A DNA stretch of 64,000 bases. Source: Anabaena subtropica FACHB-260. Lineage in GTDB: Bacteria; Cyanobacteriota; Cyanobacteriia; Cyanobacteriales; Nostocaceae. Positions 47,013 through 55,503 of the stretch are shown here, piece by piece; positions within the stretch are counted from its first letter, which is position 1; each line of letters starts with the position of its first letter. The stretch spans positions 18,821-82,820 of the forward strand of contig NZ_JACJRF010000024.1 in NCBI RefSeq assembly GCF_014697105.1. The letters run 5' to 3'. The notes under the pieces are model-generated. The model worked only from the letters and a program-made list of their open reading frames with translations. It ran no database searches and was not told where the DNA came from. A program made the translations under genes and the position numbers.

Positions 47013-47852
47013 ATGATACTGCAAGATAAAGTGGCTTTAGTTGCTGGTGGCACATCGGGAATTGGCAGAGCAACTGCGTTAGCGTACCCCTACGGGGAAG
47101 CAAGCTACGCGCAGCGTTCCGTTGGCGCAGCCTCTCGTAGAGAAGGAAAGCTTAACGAAGTTATCGCTTATGCCAAACAACAGGCAAAGGTGGTGGTGGT
47201 TGGTCGTCGAATTGACGAAGGTGAAGAGACGGTGAGATTGATTCAGGATGCTGGCGGAGAGGCTATTTTTGTGCAAGCAGATGTCACGAAAGAAGCCGAT
47301 GTTAAAGCAATAGTTGATAAAGCGGTTGACGTTTTTGGTCGGTTAGATATTGCTTTTAATAATGCAGGAGTGTCCAGCGAAAATCCCTCATTGATTGAGC
47401 AGACAGAATCGGAATATGATCGCATTATGAACGTCAATGTCAAAGGCGTTTGGTGGTCGATGAAATATGAAATCGCTCAGATGTTGAAACAGGGAAGTGG
47501 TGCAATCGTCAATATGGCATCTGCGACTGGAGTAGTTGCATATCCTAGCGCACCCCTCTACACCGCGAGTAAACATGCAGTAGTAGGCTTAACAAAAGCT
47601 GCTGCGCTCCAATATGCCAAAGCGGGTATTCACATCAATGTCGTTGCACCAGCGGTAATCGAAACAGATATGTTTGAAGCAGCTACAGGTGGGCAGGATG
47701 AAACCAAAGCTTACATGACAGGACTTCACCCGATCGGACGAATTGGAACACCGCTTGAAGTTGCAAATGCAGTCCTATTTTTATCATCTAACATGGCATC
47801 GTTCACAACAGGTACAACATTGATGGTAGATGGTGGGTATGTAGCGCAGTAG
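47013..47852 (+). CDS. SDR oxidoreductase with in-frame repeat insertion in the Rossmann fold
   Basis: A 279-residue SDR whose start (MILQDKVALVAGGTSGIGRA) nearly matches 44487 and 57111. Residues about 24-49 (YPYGEASYAQRS, then VGAASRREGKLNEV) are encoded by a palindromic repeat and are absent from the 251-residue paralogue at 57111. The fold then resumes with VVVVGRRIDEGEE. Catalytic motifs are intact: NNAGVSSENP, Ser in NMASATG, YTASKHAVVG, and the C-terminal FTTGTTLMVDGGY. The insertion extends the first helix after the cofactor loop, so activity may be altered. Frame and the rest of the gene are preserved. Confidence 0.88.
   Translation: MILQDKVALVAGGTSGIGRATALAYPYGEASYAQRSVGAASRREGKLNEVIAYAKQQAKVVVVGRRIDEGEETVRLIQDAGGEAIFVQADVTKEADVKAIVDKAVDVFGRLDIAFNNAGVSSENPSLIEQTESEYDRIMNVNVKGVWWSMKYEIAQMLKQGSGAIVNMASATGVVAYPSAPLYTASKHAVVGLTKAAALQYAKAGIHINVVAPAVIETDMFEAATGGQDETKAYMTGLHPIGRIGTPLEVANAVLFLSSNMASFTTGTTLMVDGGYVAQ
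47082..47158. repeat. palindromic repeat inside the SDR coding sequence
   Basis: The unit GCGTACCCCTACGGGGAAGC followed by CAGCCTCTCGTAGAGAAGG matches parts of the block at 44555-44679. Its length is compatible with an in-frame insert of about 26 codons. Confidence 0.85.
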
Positions 47853-47875
47853 TCAATCGACAGTGCGATACGACA

Positions 47876-47944
47876 AAACTTGCAGGCAACGTTGCACTGG
47901 TAATGGACGGTTCTCGTCGCGGTTTATGAGTGGCGATCGCAGGG
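47876..47944 (+). pseudogene. N-terminal scrap of an SDR
   Basis: The frame reads KLAGNVALVMDGSRRGL and then stop, followed by VAIA. This is a recognisable beginning of an SDR (LAGKVALVTGGSRGIG..AIA). The missing continuation (ERLARDRAAVALTYSSSP) is found at 49924, with about 2 kb carrying two hydrolase genes in between. Confidence 0.55.
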
Positions 47945-48021
47945 TATGCGAAAGGTGGACTGGATTCCAAATTTGAGCGTCGAAGTTCAGTCGGAAGAAA
48001 ATCAAAAAAGAGAATTGTACG

Positions 48022-48895
48022 ATGAAAATACGCTACGGGTTTCGACAGGTCGGTGATGTCGAAGTGTTTTACCGCGAGGCGGGGGCAAGCGACGCGCCAG
48101 TGATACTGCTGTTGCACGGCTTTCCGACCGCTAGCCACATGTTCCGCAACCTGATCCCTCTCCTTGCCGATCGCTTTCGGCTCGTTGCGCCAGATCTGCC
48201 TGGTTTCGGACAGACCAAGGCACCGCCACGCGGGACGTTTGACTACACGTTCGACCGCCTTGCCGACGTAATCGCTCGATCAATACGTACTTTACATCTT
48301 CGACTACGGTGCGCCAGTAGGTCTGCGTCTGGCGATGCGCCATCCTGAACGGATATCTGCGATCGTCTCGCAGAACGGCAATGCCTACCTTGAAGGTTTC
48401 AGCGACGAATGGGGGGCGTGGGAGACCTATTGGCGCGAACCGAGCGCAGCGAACCGGGAAGCCTGCCGACCCTCGCTCACGCCGGACACAATCCGGAACT
48501 GGCAGTATGGTACCGGAGCCGATCCAACCCTTTTGTCACCCGACGGCTACGAACTCGACATCGCCTACATGGGGCGAGAAGGCGCGGAGGAGATCCAGCT
48601 CGATCTGATCCTCGATTACCGCAGCAACGTCGCGCTCTATCCAGCCTTCCAGTCCTACTTTCGTGAGCACCGTCCGCCGTTTCTCGCCGTCTGGGGTCGT
48701 CATGATCCGGCATTTCTGCCCGCTGGTGCTGCTGCTTATCAACGCGATCTCCCGGATGCAGAGATTCATCTGCTCGATGCCGGACATTTCGCGCTGGAGA
48801 CCCATGCGGAAGAGGTGGCAGCGTTGATCCGCACGTTCCTCGACAACGCGATCGGTTCCACGCTGCGTCTTGAAGGTGATTGCACAAGAATCTGA
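48022..48895 (+). pseudogene. alpha/beta hydrolase (haloalkane dehalogenase-like), frameshifted
   Basis: The first frame (48022-48348) gives the cap-free core start (VILLLHGFPTASHMFRNLIP, PDLPGFGQTKAPP) up to FDRLADVIARS. Just after about 48282 the proper continuation moves to another frame as YVLYIFDYGAPVGLRLAMRH and runs to 48895 (AVWGRHDPAF; DAGHFALETH). Compared with the family, a short segment is missing at the break, so it is a deletion and not simply a sequencing slip. The nucleophile elbow FDYGAP carries Asp, as in dehalogenases and epoxide hydrolases. The gene is visibly GC-rich, unlike its neighbours, pointing to transfer from a high-GC bacterium. Confidence 0.82.
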
Positions 48896-49071
48896 AAGAA
48901 ACCGAGCATTAGGAGTCATTACACCCAAATTATGAAAATAGCAGGGTGGATGCTTGCCCAATCTTGAAGTCTGCTTCACGCAGCATTGTTAAGACGGTGC
49001 TTGATCGCTGCATAACAATTGTGATGCAACAGACAAAAACACATCATCAATTTACAACGGAGAAGCCTCTC

Positions 49072-49902
49072 ATGCCTTACATTACCGTTGGTCAAGAAAA
49101 CTCTGCAACCATCGATCTCTACTACGAAGATCTGGGAACAGGACAACCGATTGTTCTGATTCATGGATTTCCATTGAACGGACATTCCTGGGAGAAGCAG
49201 GTTTTAGTTTTACTGAATGCAGGATATCGAGTAATTACCTACGATCGCCGAGGATTTGGCAACTCCAGTCAGCCCTCATCTGGCTATGACTACGATACCT
49301 TCGCCGCCGATTTGAATACACTCATGACCAAGCTTGACTTGCAAAATACCGTGCTGGTAGGTTTCTCAATGGGAACAGGTGAAGTCACGCGCTATCTTGG
49401 CAAATACGGCTCAGAGCGGGTGCAGAAAGCCGTGCTGATGGCTCCCGTTCCACCGTTTCTGTTAAAGACAGACGACAATCCAGAGGGTGTTGATCAAAGC
49501 GTTTTCGATGGCATTATGAAAGCGATTGTTGAAGACCGTCCAGCCTACTTTTCTACATTCTTCCAGGGCTTCTTCAATGTGGACGTGTTGCTGGGAAACC
49601 GCATCAGCAACGAAGCGATTCAAGCCAGTTGGAATGTGGCAGCAGGGGCTTCTGCTAAAGGGACTTTGGATTGCGTCCCTTCCTGGCTCACCGATTTCCG
49701 CGATGATCTACCCCGCATTGATGTACCGACTCTAATTATTCATGGCGATGCCGATCGCATTCTGCCGCTGGAGTCCACCGCAGCAAGACTGCCAAAGCTG
49801 ATTAAAAACAGTAAACTGGTTGTCATTCCCGGCGGGCCGCACGCCATCAACTGGACTCACGCCGATCAGATCAATCCCCTGTTGCTGGACTTTCTTGAGT
49901 AG
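49072..49902 (+). CDS. alpha/beta hydrolase (non-heme chloroperoxidase-like)
   Basis: 276 residues with the full triad context. The oxyanion HGFPLNGHSWEKQ comes first. The nucleophile Ser is in VLVGFSMGTGEVTRYL, the acidic residue in HGDADRILP, and the His in PGGPHAINWTHAD. The family includes bacterial perhydrolases/chloroperoxidases and esterases. ATG 49072 (MPYITVG) is preferred to an upstream in-frame start at 48946, since it follows a GGAG ribosome binding site and the family begins there. Composition is less GC-rich than the preceding hydrolase. Likely hydrolyses esters or lactones; substrate unknown. Confidence 0.9.
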   Translation: MPYITVGQENSATIDLYYEDLGTGQPIVLIHGFPLNGHSWEKQVLVLLNAGYRVITYDRRGFGNSSQPSSGYDYDTFAADLNTLMTKLDLQNTVLVGFSMGTGEVTRYLGKYGSERVQKAVLMAPVPPFLLKTDDNPEGVDQSVFDGIMKAIVEDRPAYFSTFFQGFFNVDVLLGNRISNEAIQASWNVAAGASAKGTLDCVPSWLTDFRDDLPRIDVPTLIIHGDADRILPLESTAARLPKLIKNSKLVVIPGGPHAINWTHADQINPLLLDFLE

Positions 49903-49923
49903 AAATAATCAGTAACTCGGCGC

Positions 49924-50400
49924 ATGTCTGAACGTCTCGCCCGCGATAGGGCAGCTGTTGCCCTTACCTACAGCAGTTCGCCCCAAAAAACAGATCAGGC
50001 GGTGAAAGGTATTGAAGCGGCAGGTGGAAAAGCTTTGGCAATTCGGGCTGACAGTGCCGATGTAGAAGCGGTAAAACACGCCGTTGCCAAAACCGTCAAC
50101 ACCCTCGGTGGTCTCAACATTCTCGTCAACAATGCGGGAGTCGCCATCGTCGCACCGATTGACCAGTTCTCGCTAGAAGAATTTGACCAACTTTTGCAAT
50201 TAATGTCAGGGGCGTTTTTGTCGCCCCTCAAGAGGCCATTTGTCACATGGGTGAGGGCGGACGGATCATCATGATGGGCAGCGCCAGCAGTGATTTCACC
50301 CCCGTTGCCGGACTCTCGGTCTATGCATTGACTAAAGGGGCGATCGCCAGATTCGAGTGAATGCGGTCAGCCCTGGTGTCGGTAAATCACCTGCATAAGT
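49924..50400 (+). pseudogene. SDR, C-terminal part, frameshifted and deleted
   Basis: The frame 49924-50274 reads ERLARDRAAVALTYSSSP, KALAIRADSADVEAV and LNILVNNAGVAIVAPID. It then shifts near 50215 and continues elsewhere as GVFVAPQEAICHMGEGGRII and SVYALTKGAIA (Tyr-Lys pair). A further deletion leads to IRVNAVSPGVG. The cofactor loop (GxxxGIG) is not here; its probable remnant lies at 47876. Not functional. Confidence 0.82.
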
Positions 50401-50433
50401 CAGAATATTGTTTTTTGTATAGGAGTCGAAGCC

Positions 50434-51192
50434 ATGTCACAACAGCTCAAAACAATCACGGATCGTCAGTGCCAAAATGCCCCTGCACAATATAGTGATT
50501 TAAAAGCTCTTTTTTTAAATTGCACACTCAATAAAACGCCAGTGTTATCCCATACACAGGGAGTTATCAATATTGCCAAAGCTATTTTCGAGGCTAATGG
50601 GGTAACCACTCAAGTCATTCGACCGGTAGATTATGAGATAGCGGCGGGGCTAGGGTTAGATATGTCACAAACCGATGAGTGGCAGACAGATGAATGGCCC
50701 CAAATCCAGAAAGAAATTGATGCAACTGACATCTTAGTGCTGTGTACTTCAGTATGGCTGGGTGAAAAAAGTTCTGTTTGTAGTCGAGTTTTAGAGCGAA
50801 TGTATGGATATACTCATCTTTTGAATGAGAAAGGTCAGTACAGAGATTATGGGAAGGTTGGGGCAACCCTCATTACCGGGAATGAAGATGGTGTGAAACA
50901 TTGTGCGATGAATATTTTGTTTTCCCTATCGCACATTGGCTATACGATCCCTCCCCAAGCGGATGCAGGCTGGCTAGGCGAAGTAGGCCCTGGGCCTTCC
51001 TATTTAGATCCAGGGTCTGGAGGGCCGGAGAACGAATTTACCAATCGCAATACCACCTTTTTAGCTTGGAACTGTATGCATATCGCCAGACTACTCAAAG
51101 ATAATGGAGGAATTCCTCCTCACGGGAACCAACCTGACGTTTGGGATGCAGGTTGTAAGACAGACTTCAAAAATCCTGAGCATAAACGCTAG
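50434..51192 (+). CDS. flavodoxin-fold NAD(P)H-dependent reductase
   Basis: 252 residues. The beginning of the flavodoxin fold is LKALFLNCTLNKTPVLSHTQ, where the phosphate loop binds FMN. TDILVLCTSVWLGEKSSVCS follows (FMN isoalloxazine contact region), then GATLITGNEDGVKHCAMNIL. Members of this family reduce FMN, quinones or azo compounds with NADPH and resemble multimeric flavodoxins such as WrbA. A long C-terminal extension (about 60 residues, GPGPSYLDPGSGGPENEF) is typical of this subgroup. An AGGAGTC ribosome binding site precedes the ATG. Confidence 0.85.
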   Translation: MSQQLKTITDRQCQNAPAQYSDLKALFLNCTLNKTPVLSHTQGVINIAKAIFEANGVTTQVIRPVDYEIAAGLGLDMSQTDEWQTDEWPQIQKEIDATDILVLCTSVWLGEKSSVCSRVLERMYGYTHLLNEKGQYRDYGKVGATLITGNEDGVKHCAMNILFSLSHIGYTIPPQADAGWLGEVGPGPSYLDPGSGGPENEFTNRNTTFLAWNCMHIARLLKDNGGIPPHGNQPDVWDAGCKTDFKNPEHKR

Positions 51193-51367
51193 CAGGGATA
51201 GTTTTCTAAGGCACAAAATTTTTCAACATACCCTATAAAGATCTCGATCTAACCTTTATTGGTTAGTAACCTGCCGGATTCCTGTCCTGTGAAAAAACGC
51301 TGAGATTCATCAGTTGAATCAGGTTCAAATGATACACATATTTATCTAGTTCTGAGGAGGCAATTCT

Positions 51368-52261
51368 ATGACTGTCCCCACTCAAACACCTCGAACCGTT
51401 GCCGGAGTAATTAACAGCGTTGAAACACTCGAAGGGGCTGGATTTCTTGTACGTCGGCCTTTTCCCAAAAGTAGCTTCTCTGAATTTGACCCGTTTCTCC
51501 TCCTCGACGAGTTGGGGCCGATTAATGTAAAGCCGGGTCAAGCAAAAGGTGCACCCGATCATCCGCACCGGGGCTTTGAAACCGTCAGCTATGTCTTGGC
51601 TGGACGGTTAGAACACAAAGATTCTGCCGGGCACGCTGGGCTACTAAATCCGGGTGATGTCCAGTGGATGACAGCAGGTGCCGGGGTCGTGCATTCCGAG
51701 ATGCCAGAGTCAAGGTTTACCCAAACGGGCGGACGGCTCCACGGCATTCAACTCTGGGTCAATCTGCCCCAACGAGACAAAATGATGCCGCCCCGCTATC
51801 AGGAAATTCCAGCGGCTCAGATTCCGGTCGCTCAAACCGAAGATGGGTCTGTGACGGTGCGGGTGATTGCTGGAGAAGCGTTAGGGGCAAAAGCCGTAAT
51901 TCAGACGCGCACGCCGATAACTTACCTCCACTTCACACTGCAACCAGGGGCAACGATAATCCAGCCTGTACCCAAAGAGTACAACGCCTTTGTCTATATC
52001 CTGGAGGGGTCTGGGTTGTTCGGGACAGAGCCAGCGCCTGGTGATGATGGGCAGATGGTACTCTTTTCTCAAGATGGAGAAGATGTGGCGATCGCCAACC
52101 CTGCTGATGCTCAGCGTCCTCTAGATCTTCTGCTGATTGCAGGTGTACCCCTTAACGAACCAGTCGTGCGCTACGGGCCATTTGTCATGAACACTGAAGC
52201 TGAAATTACCCAGGCGATCGACGACTACCAGGCAGGAAGGATGGGACGGATTCATGCTTAA
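51368..52261 (+). CDS. pirin family protein
   Basis: 297 residues of two cupin domains. The N-terminal metal-site motifs are PDHPHRGFETVSYVLAGRLE and HSEMPE, giving the His/Glu ligand set; FLLLDELGP is also conserved. The C-terminal half contains LDLLLIAGVPLNEPVVRYGP and the usual NTEAEITQAIDDY. Pirins are iron-binding; some have quercetin 2,3-dioxygenase activity and others bind regulators (known). A strong GAGGAGG ribosome binding site precedes the ATG. Its last codons overlap the next gene. Confidence 0.93.
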   Translation: MTVPTQTPRTVAGVINSVETLEGAGFLVRRPFPKSSFSEFDPFLLLDELGPINVKPGQAKGAPDHPHRGFETVSYVLAGRLEHKDSAGHAGLLNPGDVQWMTAGAGVVHSEMPESRFTQTGGRLHGIQLWVNLPQRDKMMPPRYQEIPAAQIPVAQTEDGSVTVRVIAGEALGAKAVIQTRTPITYLHFTLQPGATIIQPVPKEYNAFVYILEGSGLFGTEPAPGDDGQMVLFSQDGEDVAIANPADAQRPLDLLLIAGVPLNEPVVRYGPFVMNTEAEITQAIDDYQAGRMGRIHA

Positions 52262-52667
52262 CCCATCTCAATATCAAATGAGTCAACATCAACGCTTGAG
52301 TCAGTTACGAATCAAACTACTACATCTGCACAAGCTTTTACTAGAGACTGAGCGTCTTACCTATGAGCAAGTTCGAGGGCACGTTTCTGGAGGTGAATTG
52401 CTACAACTGGCGATCGGTCATGAGCAGTTTGCCTGGTTGCATCGACTCTCAGAATTGATTATCCAAAGCGATGAGTTGTTTCCTGCCGATGAATCTGTTA
52501 CACCAGAGGCAATTGAAGCGATTGACAGTGACATTCGGACACTGCTCAGTCCCGATGAATCGGGCGATGAGTTTGCCATGAAATATAACACGGCGCTTCA
52601 ACGCCACCCCGATGCCGTGTTAGCTCATGCAGATGTAATGATGTTGCTGCCCTCTGACAGTATTTAA
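52254..52667 (+). CDS. hypothetical protein overlapping pirin, 137 aa
   Basis: The start overlaps the end of the pirin gene by 8 bases, implying translational coupling. The product is helical and acidic: LRIKLLHLHKLLLETERLTY near the N-terminus, then LLQLAIGHEQFAWLHRLSEL, and an acidic middle. No signal peptide or membrane span. No family I can name; the coupling suggests that it works with pirin. An internal ATG nine codons in (MSQHQ) is an alternative start. Confidence 0.7.
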   Translation: MLNPSQYQMSQHQRLSQLRIKLLHLHKLLLETERLTYEQVRGHVSGGELLQLAIGHEQFAWLHRLSELIIQSDELFPADESVTPEAIEAIDSDIRTLLSPDESGDEFAMKYNTALQRHPDAVLAHADVMMLLPSDSI

Positions 52668-52685
52668 CCCGCTTAACCACAGTCT

Positions 52686-52787
52686 GGAATTGCTTCGGGA
52701 ACAGCTTTTGAGGATCTGCCGGAAAATTGGTTATGTCCAGTCTGTGGCGCGAAGAATGTGAAAAAACTGTGTGATTCACCCCGTTGA
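52686..52787 (+). pseudogene. rubredoxin C-terminal remnant
   Basis: Thirty-three codons ending at TGA read [20 protein letters not shown], the characteristic second half of rubredoxin, with its CPVCGA iron-binding knuckle. The first CxxC knuckle and start codon are missing, so it cannot bind iron in the usual way. Confidence 0.85.
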
Positions 52788-52846
52788 GTCAGACTCACAC
52801 GCTAGGGCGTGTCTAAAAAGTAAACATTGAATGGAGACTTATAGCG

Positions 52847-53512
52847 ATGTCTAAAAATCCAAAAATCGGCTTAGAAGGACTGCTTCGTCCAGAAGATAGT
52901 ATCCTGGTACTGATTGACCACCAGCCTTATCAGTTCACCAACTTGAACAGCCATGAACCCACGATGATCATTAACAATGTGATTGGTCTTGCTAAATCGG
53001 CAAAAGTGTTCAATGTGCCAACAATCCTGACCACAGTCATTGAAGAGAGAGGGGGTTATATCATTAAGGGATTACAGGATGTTTTTCCCGATCAAAAACC
53101 GATCAACCGCACTTTCATCAATACTTGGGAAGATCCAAACGTTACAGATGTAGTGAAGAAAAGTGGCCGCAAACAACTTATACTTGCTGCACTTTACACC
53201 GAGATATGTCTCGCAATGCCAGCAATCCAGGCGCTGGGTGAGGGTTATGAAGTATTCATCGTTACCGATGCTTCGGGGGGTGTTACTGCGGAAGCTCATG
53301 ACATGGCTGTTCGCCGGATGGTTCAGGCTGGTGCAGTTCCAATCAACTGGATGGCTGTACTTGCTGAATGGCAACGTGATTGGGCGCGCACAGAAACATC
53401 TGCGGGTGTATCAGAGATTTTTCTTGAGCATGGCGGTGCGAGTGCGGTGGCCCTTGCATGGGAACTTCAACTCCTTGCAACAACCCCTCCAGCGACATCA
53501 GGTGGACATTAA
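52847..53512 (+). CDS. isochorismatase-family hydrolase 1 (YcaC-like)
   Basis: 221 residues. The family triad is visible: Asp in VLIDHQPYQF (about 24), Lys in KKSGRKQLILAALYTE (about 110) and Cys in EICLAMPAI (about 125). VTDASGGVTAEAHDMAVRRM follows. Cysteine hydrolases of this family act on amides, N-carbamoyl compounds or isochorismate-like esters; the YcaC-like group has unknown substrates. A second member lies at 61706, with a different C-terminus. ATG 52847 follows a weak leader. Confidence 0.9.
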   Translation: MSKNPKIGLEGLLRPEDSILVLIDHQPYQFTNLNSHEPTMIINNVIGLAKSAKVFNVPTILTTVIEERGGYIIKGLQDVFPDQKPINRTFINTWEDPNVTDVVKKSGRKQLILAALYTEICLAMPAIQALGEGYEVFIVTDASGGVTAEAHDMAVRRMVQAGAVPINWMAVLAEWQRDWARTETSAGVSEIFLEHGGASAVALAWELQLLATTPPATSGGH

Positions 53513-53570
53513 TACTTGAGGTTTTCTCTACGGAAGCAACAAGTAAAATAGGAGACAGCATTTTGAAAAA

Positions 53571-53876
53571 GATAAAATACTGTCTCCGTCTCAAGCGTTA
53601 GTGATTCATCTGTTGCGCCACTATTCTGAGGTCGTACAAATTATCATGCCTGAGAATAAAAGCTTAACTTACAGCCAATTGCAGCAGGCGATCAATTACA
53701 TTCATGCTCATCTGAATCGTGATTTATCCTTAGCCGAACTGGCAAGTGTAGTTAACATCAGCCCGACTTAGTGTGCAAGTTTGTTTAAGCGAACGATGGG
53801 GATTTCGCCCCATCAGTACGTAATTCAACAGCGCGTGGAACAGGCAAATTTCTCCTCCAAAATTTACAGATTTTGA
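53571..53876 (+). pseudogene. AraC family regulator with in-frame stop
   Basis: The frame reads LSPSQALVIHLLRHYSEVV, LQQAINYIHAHLNRDLSLAE and LASVVNISPT, then TAG at 53769, then CASLFKRTMGISPHQYVIQQ. This is the double helix-turn-helix of AraC regulators with a stop where Tyr is normal (PTYFASLFKR). The N-terminal ligand domain is lost. Since both halves of the DNA-binding domain survive, inactivation looks recent. Confidence 0.85.
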
Positions 53877-53911
53877 ACTTGCTCCGATTGTGTAATTGCA
53901 AGCCTAAACTT

Positions 53912-54304
53912 ATGCTGATCCAAAAACTAAACGACTGTGAAGAAATTATCGCTGGAGATGGAACTGTTCTGCGCGAACTGCTTCATCCTGACAAACAAGA
54001 CATCAACTTGCGTTACAGTTTGGCGTATGCGATCTTGCCTGTTGGCGAAACTTCGATTCCCCATTCTCTAAAGACTTCTGAGGTTTATTACATCATTAGC
54101 GGTGTTGGAGAAATGTCGATCGACAGTGAAGTTTGTCGCGTTGAACCAGGTGATGCGGTTTACATTCCTCCAAATGCCATCCAGTTCCTTCACAACTACG
54201 GCAACGAACCCATTGTTTTCGTTTGTTTAGTTGATCCAGCTTGGCGCAAAGAAGACGAAACGATTTATACCCCTGAAATTGAGGCAACCGGATCTGTTTT
54301 CTAA
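53912..54304 (+). CDS. cupin domain protein
   Basis: 130 residues with a single cupin barrel. Motif 1 is PHSLKTSEVYYIISGVGEM and motif 2 is VEPGDAVYIPPNAIQFLHNY. The His and Glu of motif 1 and the final His suggest a metal site. Such small cupins serve as dioxygenases, isomerases or storage-type binding proteins; nothing distinguishes them here. ATG 53912 (MLIQKL) is chosen over upstream starts because the family begins near it. It directly follows the dead AraC gene. Confidence 0.88.
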   Translation: MLIQKLNDCEEIIAGDGTVLRELLHPDKQDINLRYSLAYAILPVGETSIPHSLKTSEVYYIISGVGEMSIDSEVCRVEPGDAVYIPPNAIQFLHNYGNEPIVFVCLVDPAWRKEDETIYTPEIEATGSVF

Positions 54305-54498
54305 TCCTATCGGTATAGTAGAAAAGATTATTGTCGCAGGGCGCGACTAGCCGCGAAAGTCGATCGCAGGCATCTGAACAAATCATCGTCCCGTGAATTT
54401 TGCAGATGAACAGGGAAAAGACTATTGATAGCGATTCTAATTTCATCTAGATTTCCTTCTCATTTCTTCAATATTTTCTCCTCCTGTGGGTGATTTTC

Positions 54499-55437
54499 AT
54501 GGCTGTTTCTAATCAAAGTACTCCCATTGACATCGTTTGGCCCAGTTTGCCCTTAGCAGCTTGGCAAGATACCTATGCAACTCTCCATCTATGGACGCAA
54601 GTCATCGGTAAAATTCGGTTGGCACTGGCACCTAAACTCAATCACTGGTGGCAATCTACTCTTTATGTCACACCGCGTGGACTAACAACCGCTTCAATCC
54701 CTTGCGGAACTCGTAACTTTCAAATTAGCTTTGATTTTCTCGACCATCAACTACAAATCGACACTAGCAACGGCATTACTAAAAGAATTGCACTGGCTCC
54801 TCGCTCTGTGGCAGATTTTTACCAAATGGTGCTAACTACATTGAGCGACATCGGCATCGAAGTCCAAATCTGGACAATGCCGCAAGAAGTGTCAGAACCA
54901 ATCCCGTTCGATCAGGACTATCAACACGCAGCTTATGATCCGGAGTATGCACAACGGTTCTGGCGAATTCTCGTGCAAGTCGATCGGGTCATGACCTTAT
55001 TCCGTTCCCAGTTTATTGGTAAATCCAGCCCTGTACATTTTTTTTGGGGCAGCTTTGATCTTGCTGTGACTCGTTTCTCTGGTCGTCGTGCGCCAGAACA
55101 CCCAGGGGGAGTTCCGAATATGGCAGATTGGGTCACACGAGAAGCCTATTCACACGAAGTCAGTAGCTGTGGTTTTTGGCCAGGGGGTGGGTCAGTGGTG
55201 GAGCCTGTTTTTTACGCTTATGCTTACCCTACGCCGGAAGGGTTTCGAGATTACCCGATCCAACCCACAGAAGCTTTTTACAGCTCACAGATGCAAGAGT
55301 TTATCCTACCCTATGAAGCTGTGAGACATACTGACGATCCAGATGCAATGCTCCTTGCTTTTTTCCAAAGCACCTATGAAGCAGCAGCCAATTTAGGACA
55401 TTGGGATCGAGTTGCGCTGGAGCATACTCAAAGTTGA
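54499..55437 (+). CDS. DUF5996 family protein, 312 aa
   Basis: A soluble protein of about the family length. Recognisable landmarks are WPSLPLAAWQDTYATLHLWT at the N-terminus, PLTYVTPRGL-like LYVTPRGLTTASIPCGTRNF, a central DPEYAQRFWRILVQ and the conserved FFWGSFDLAVTRFSGRRAPEHP (shown in part). HEVSSCGFWPGGG follows. I associate this with DUF5996, whose function is not established. ATG 54499 is used. Confidence 0.85.
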   Translation: MAVSNQSTPIDIVWPSLPLAAWQDTYATLHLWTQVIGKIRLALAPKLNHWWQSTLYVTPRGLTTASIPCGTRNFQISFDFLDHQLQIDTSNGITKRIALAPRSVADFYQMVLTTLSDIGIEVQIWTMPQEVSEPIPFDQDYQHAAYDPEYAQRFWRILVQVDRVMTLFRSQFIGKSSPVHFFWGSFDLAVTRFSGRRAPEHPGGVPNMADWVTREAYSHEVSSCGFWPGGGSVVEPVFYAYAYPTPEGFRDYPIQPTEAFYSSQMQEFILPYEAVRHTDDPDAMLLAFFQSTYEAAANLGHWDRVALEHTQS

Positions 55438-55503
55438 GTGTTGGAACTTACTAAACTCCAAGTTGGCTAAAACAAAGACAACTTGAATAGAGGAGAAATT
55501 CAA

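Noticed and set aside
48477..48887. Long antisense frames in the GC-rich hydrolase region
   Set aside because: High-GC DNA gives long spurious frames on both strands; products are Arg/Cys-rich without domains.
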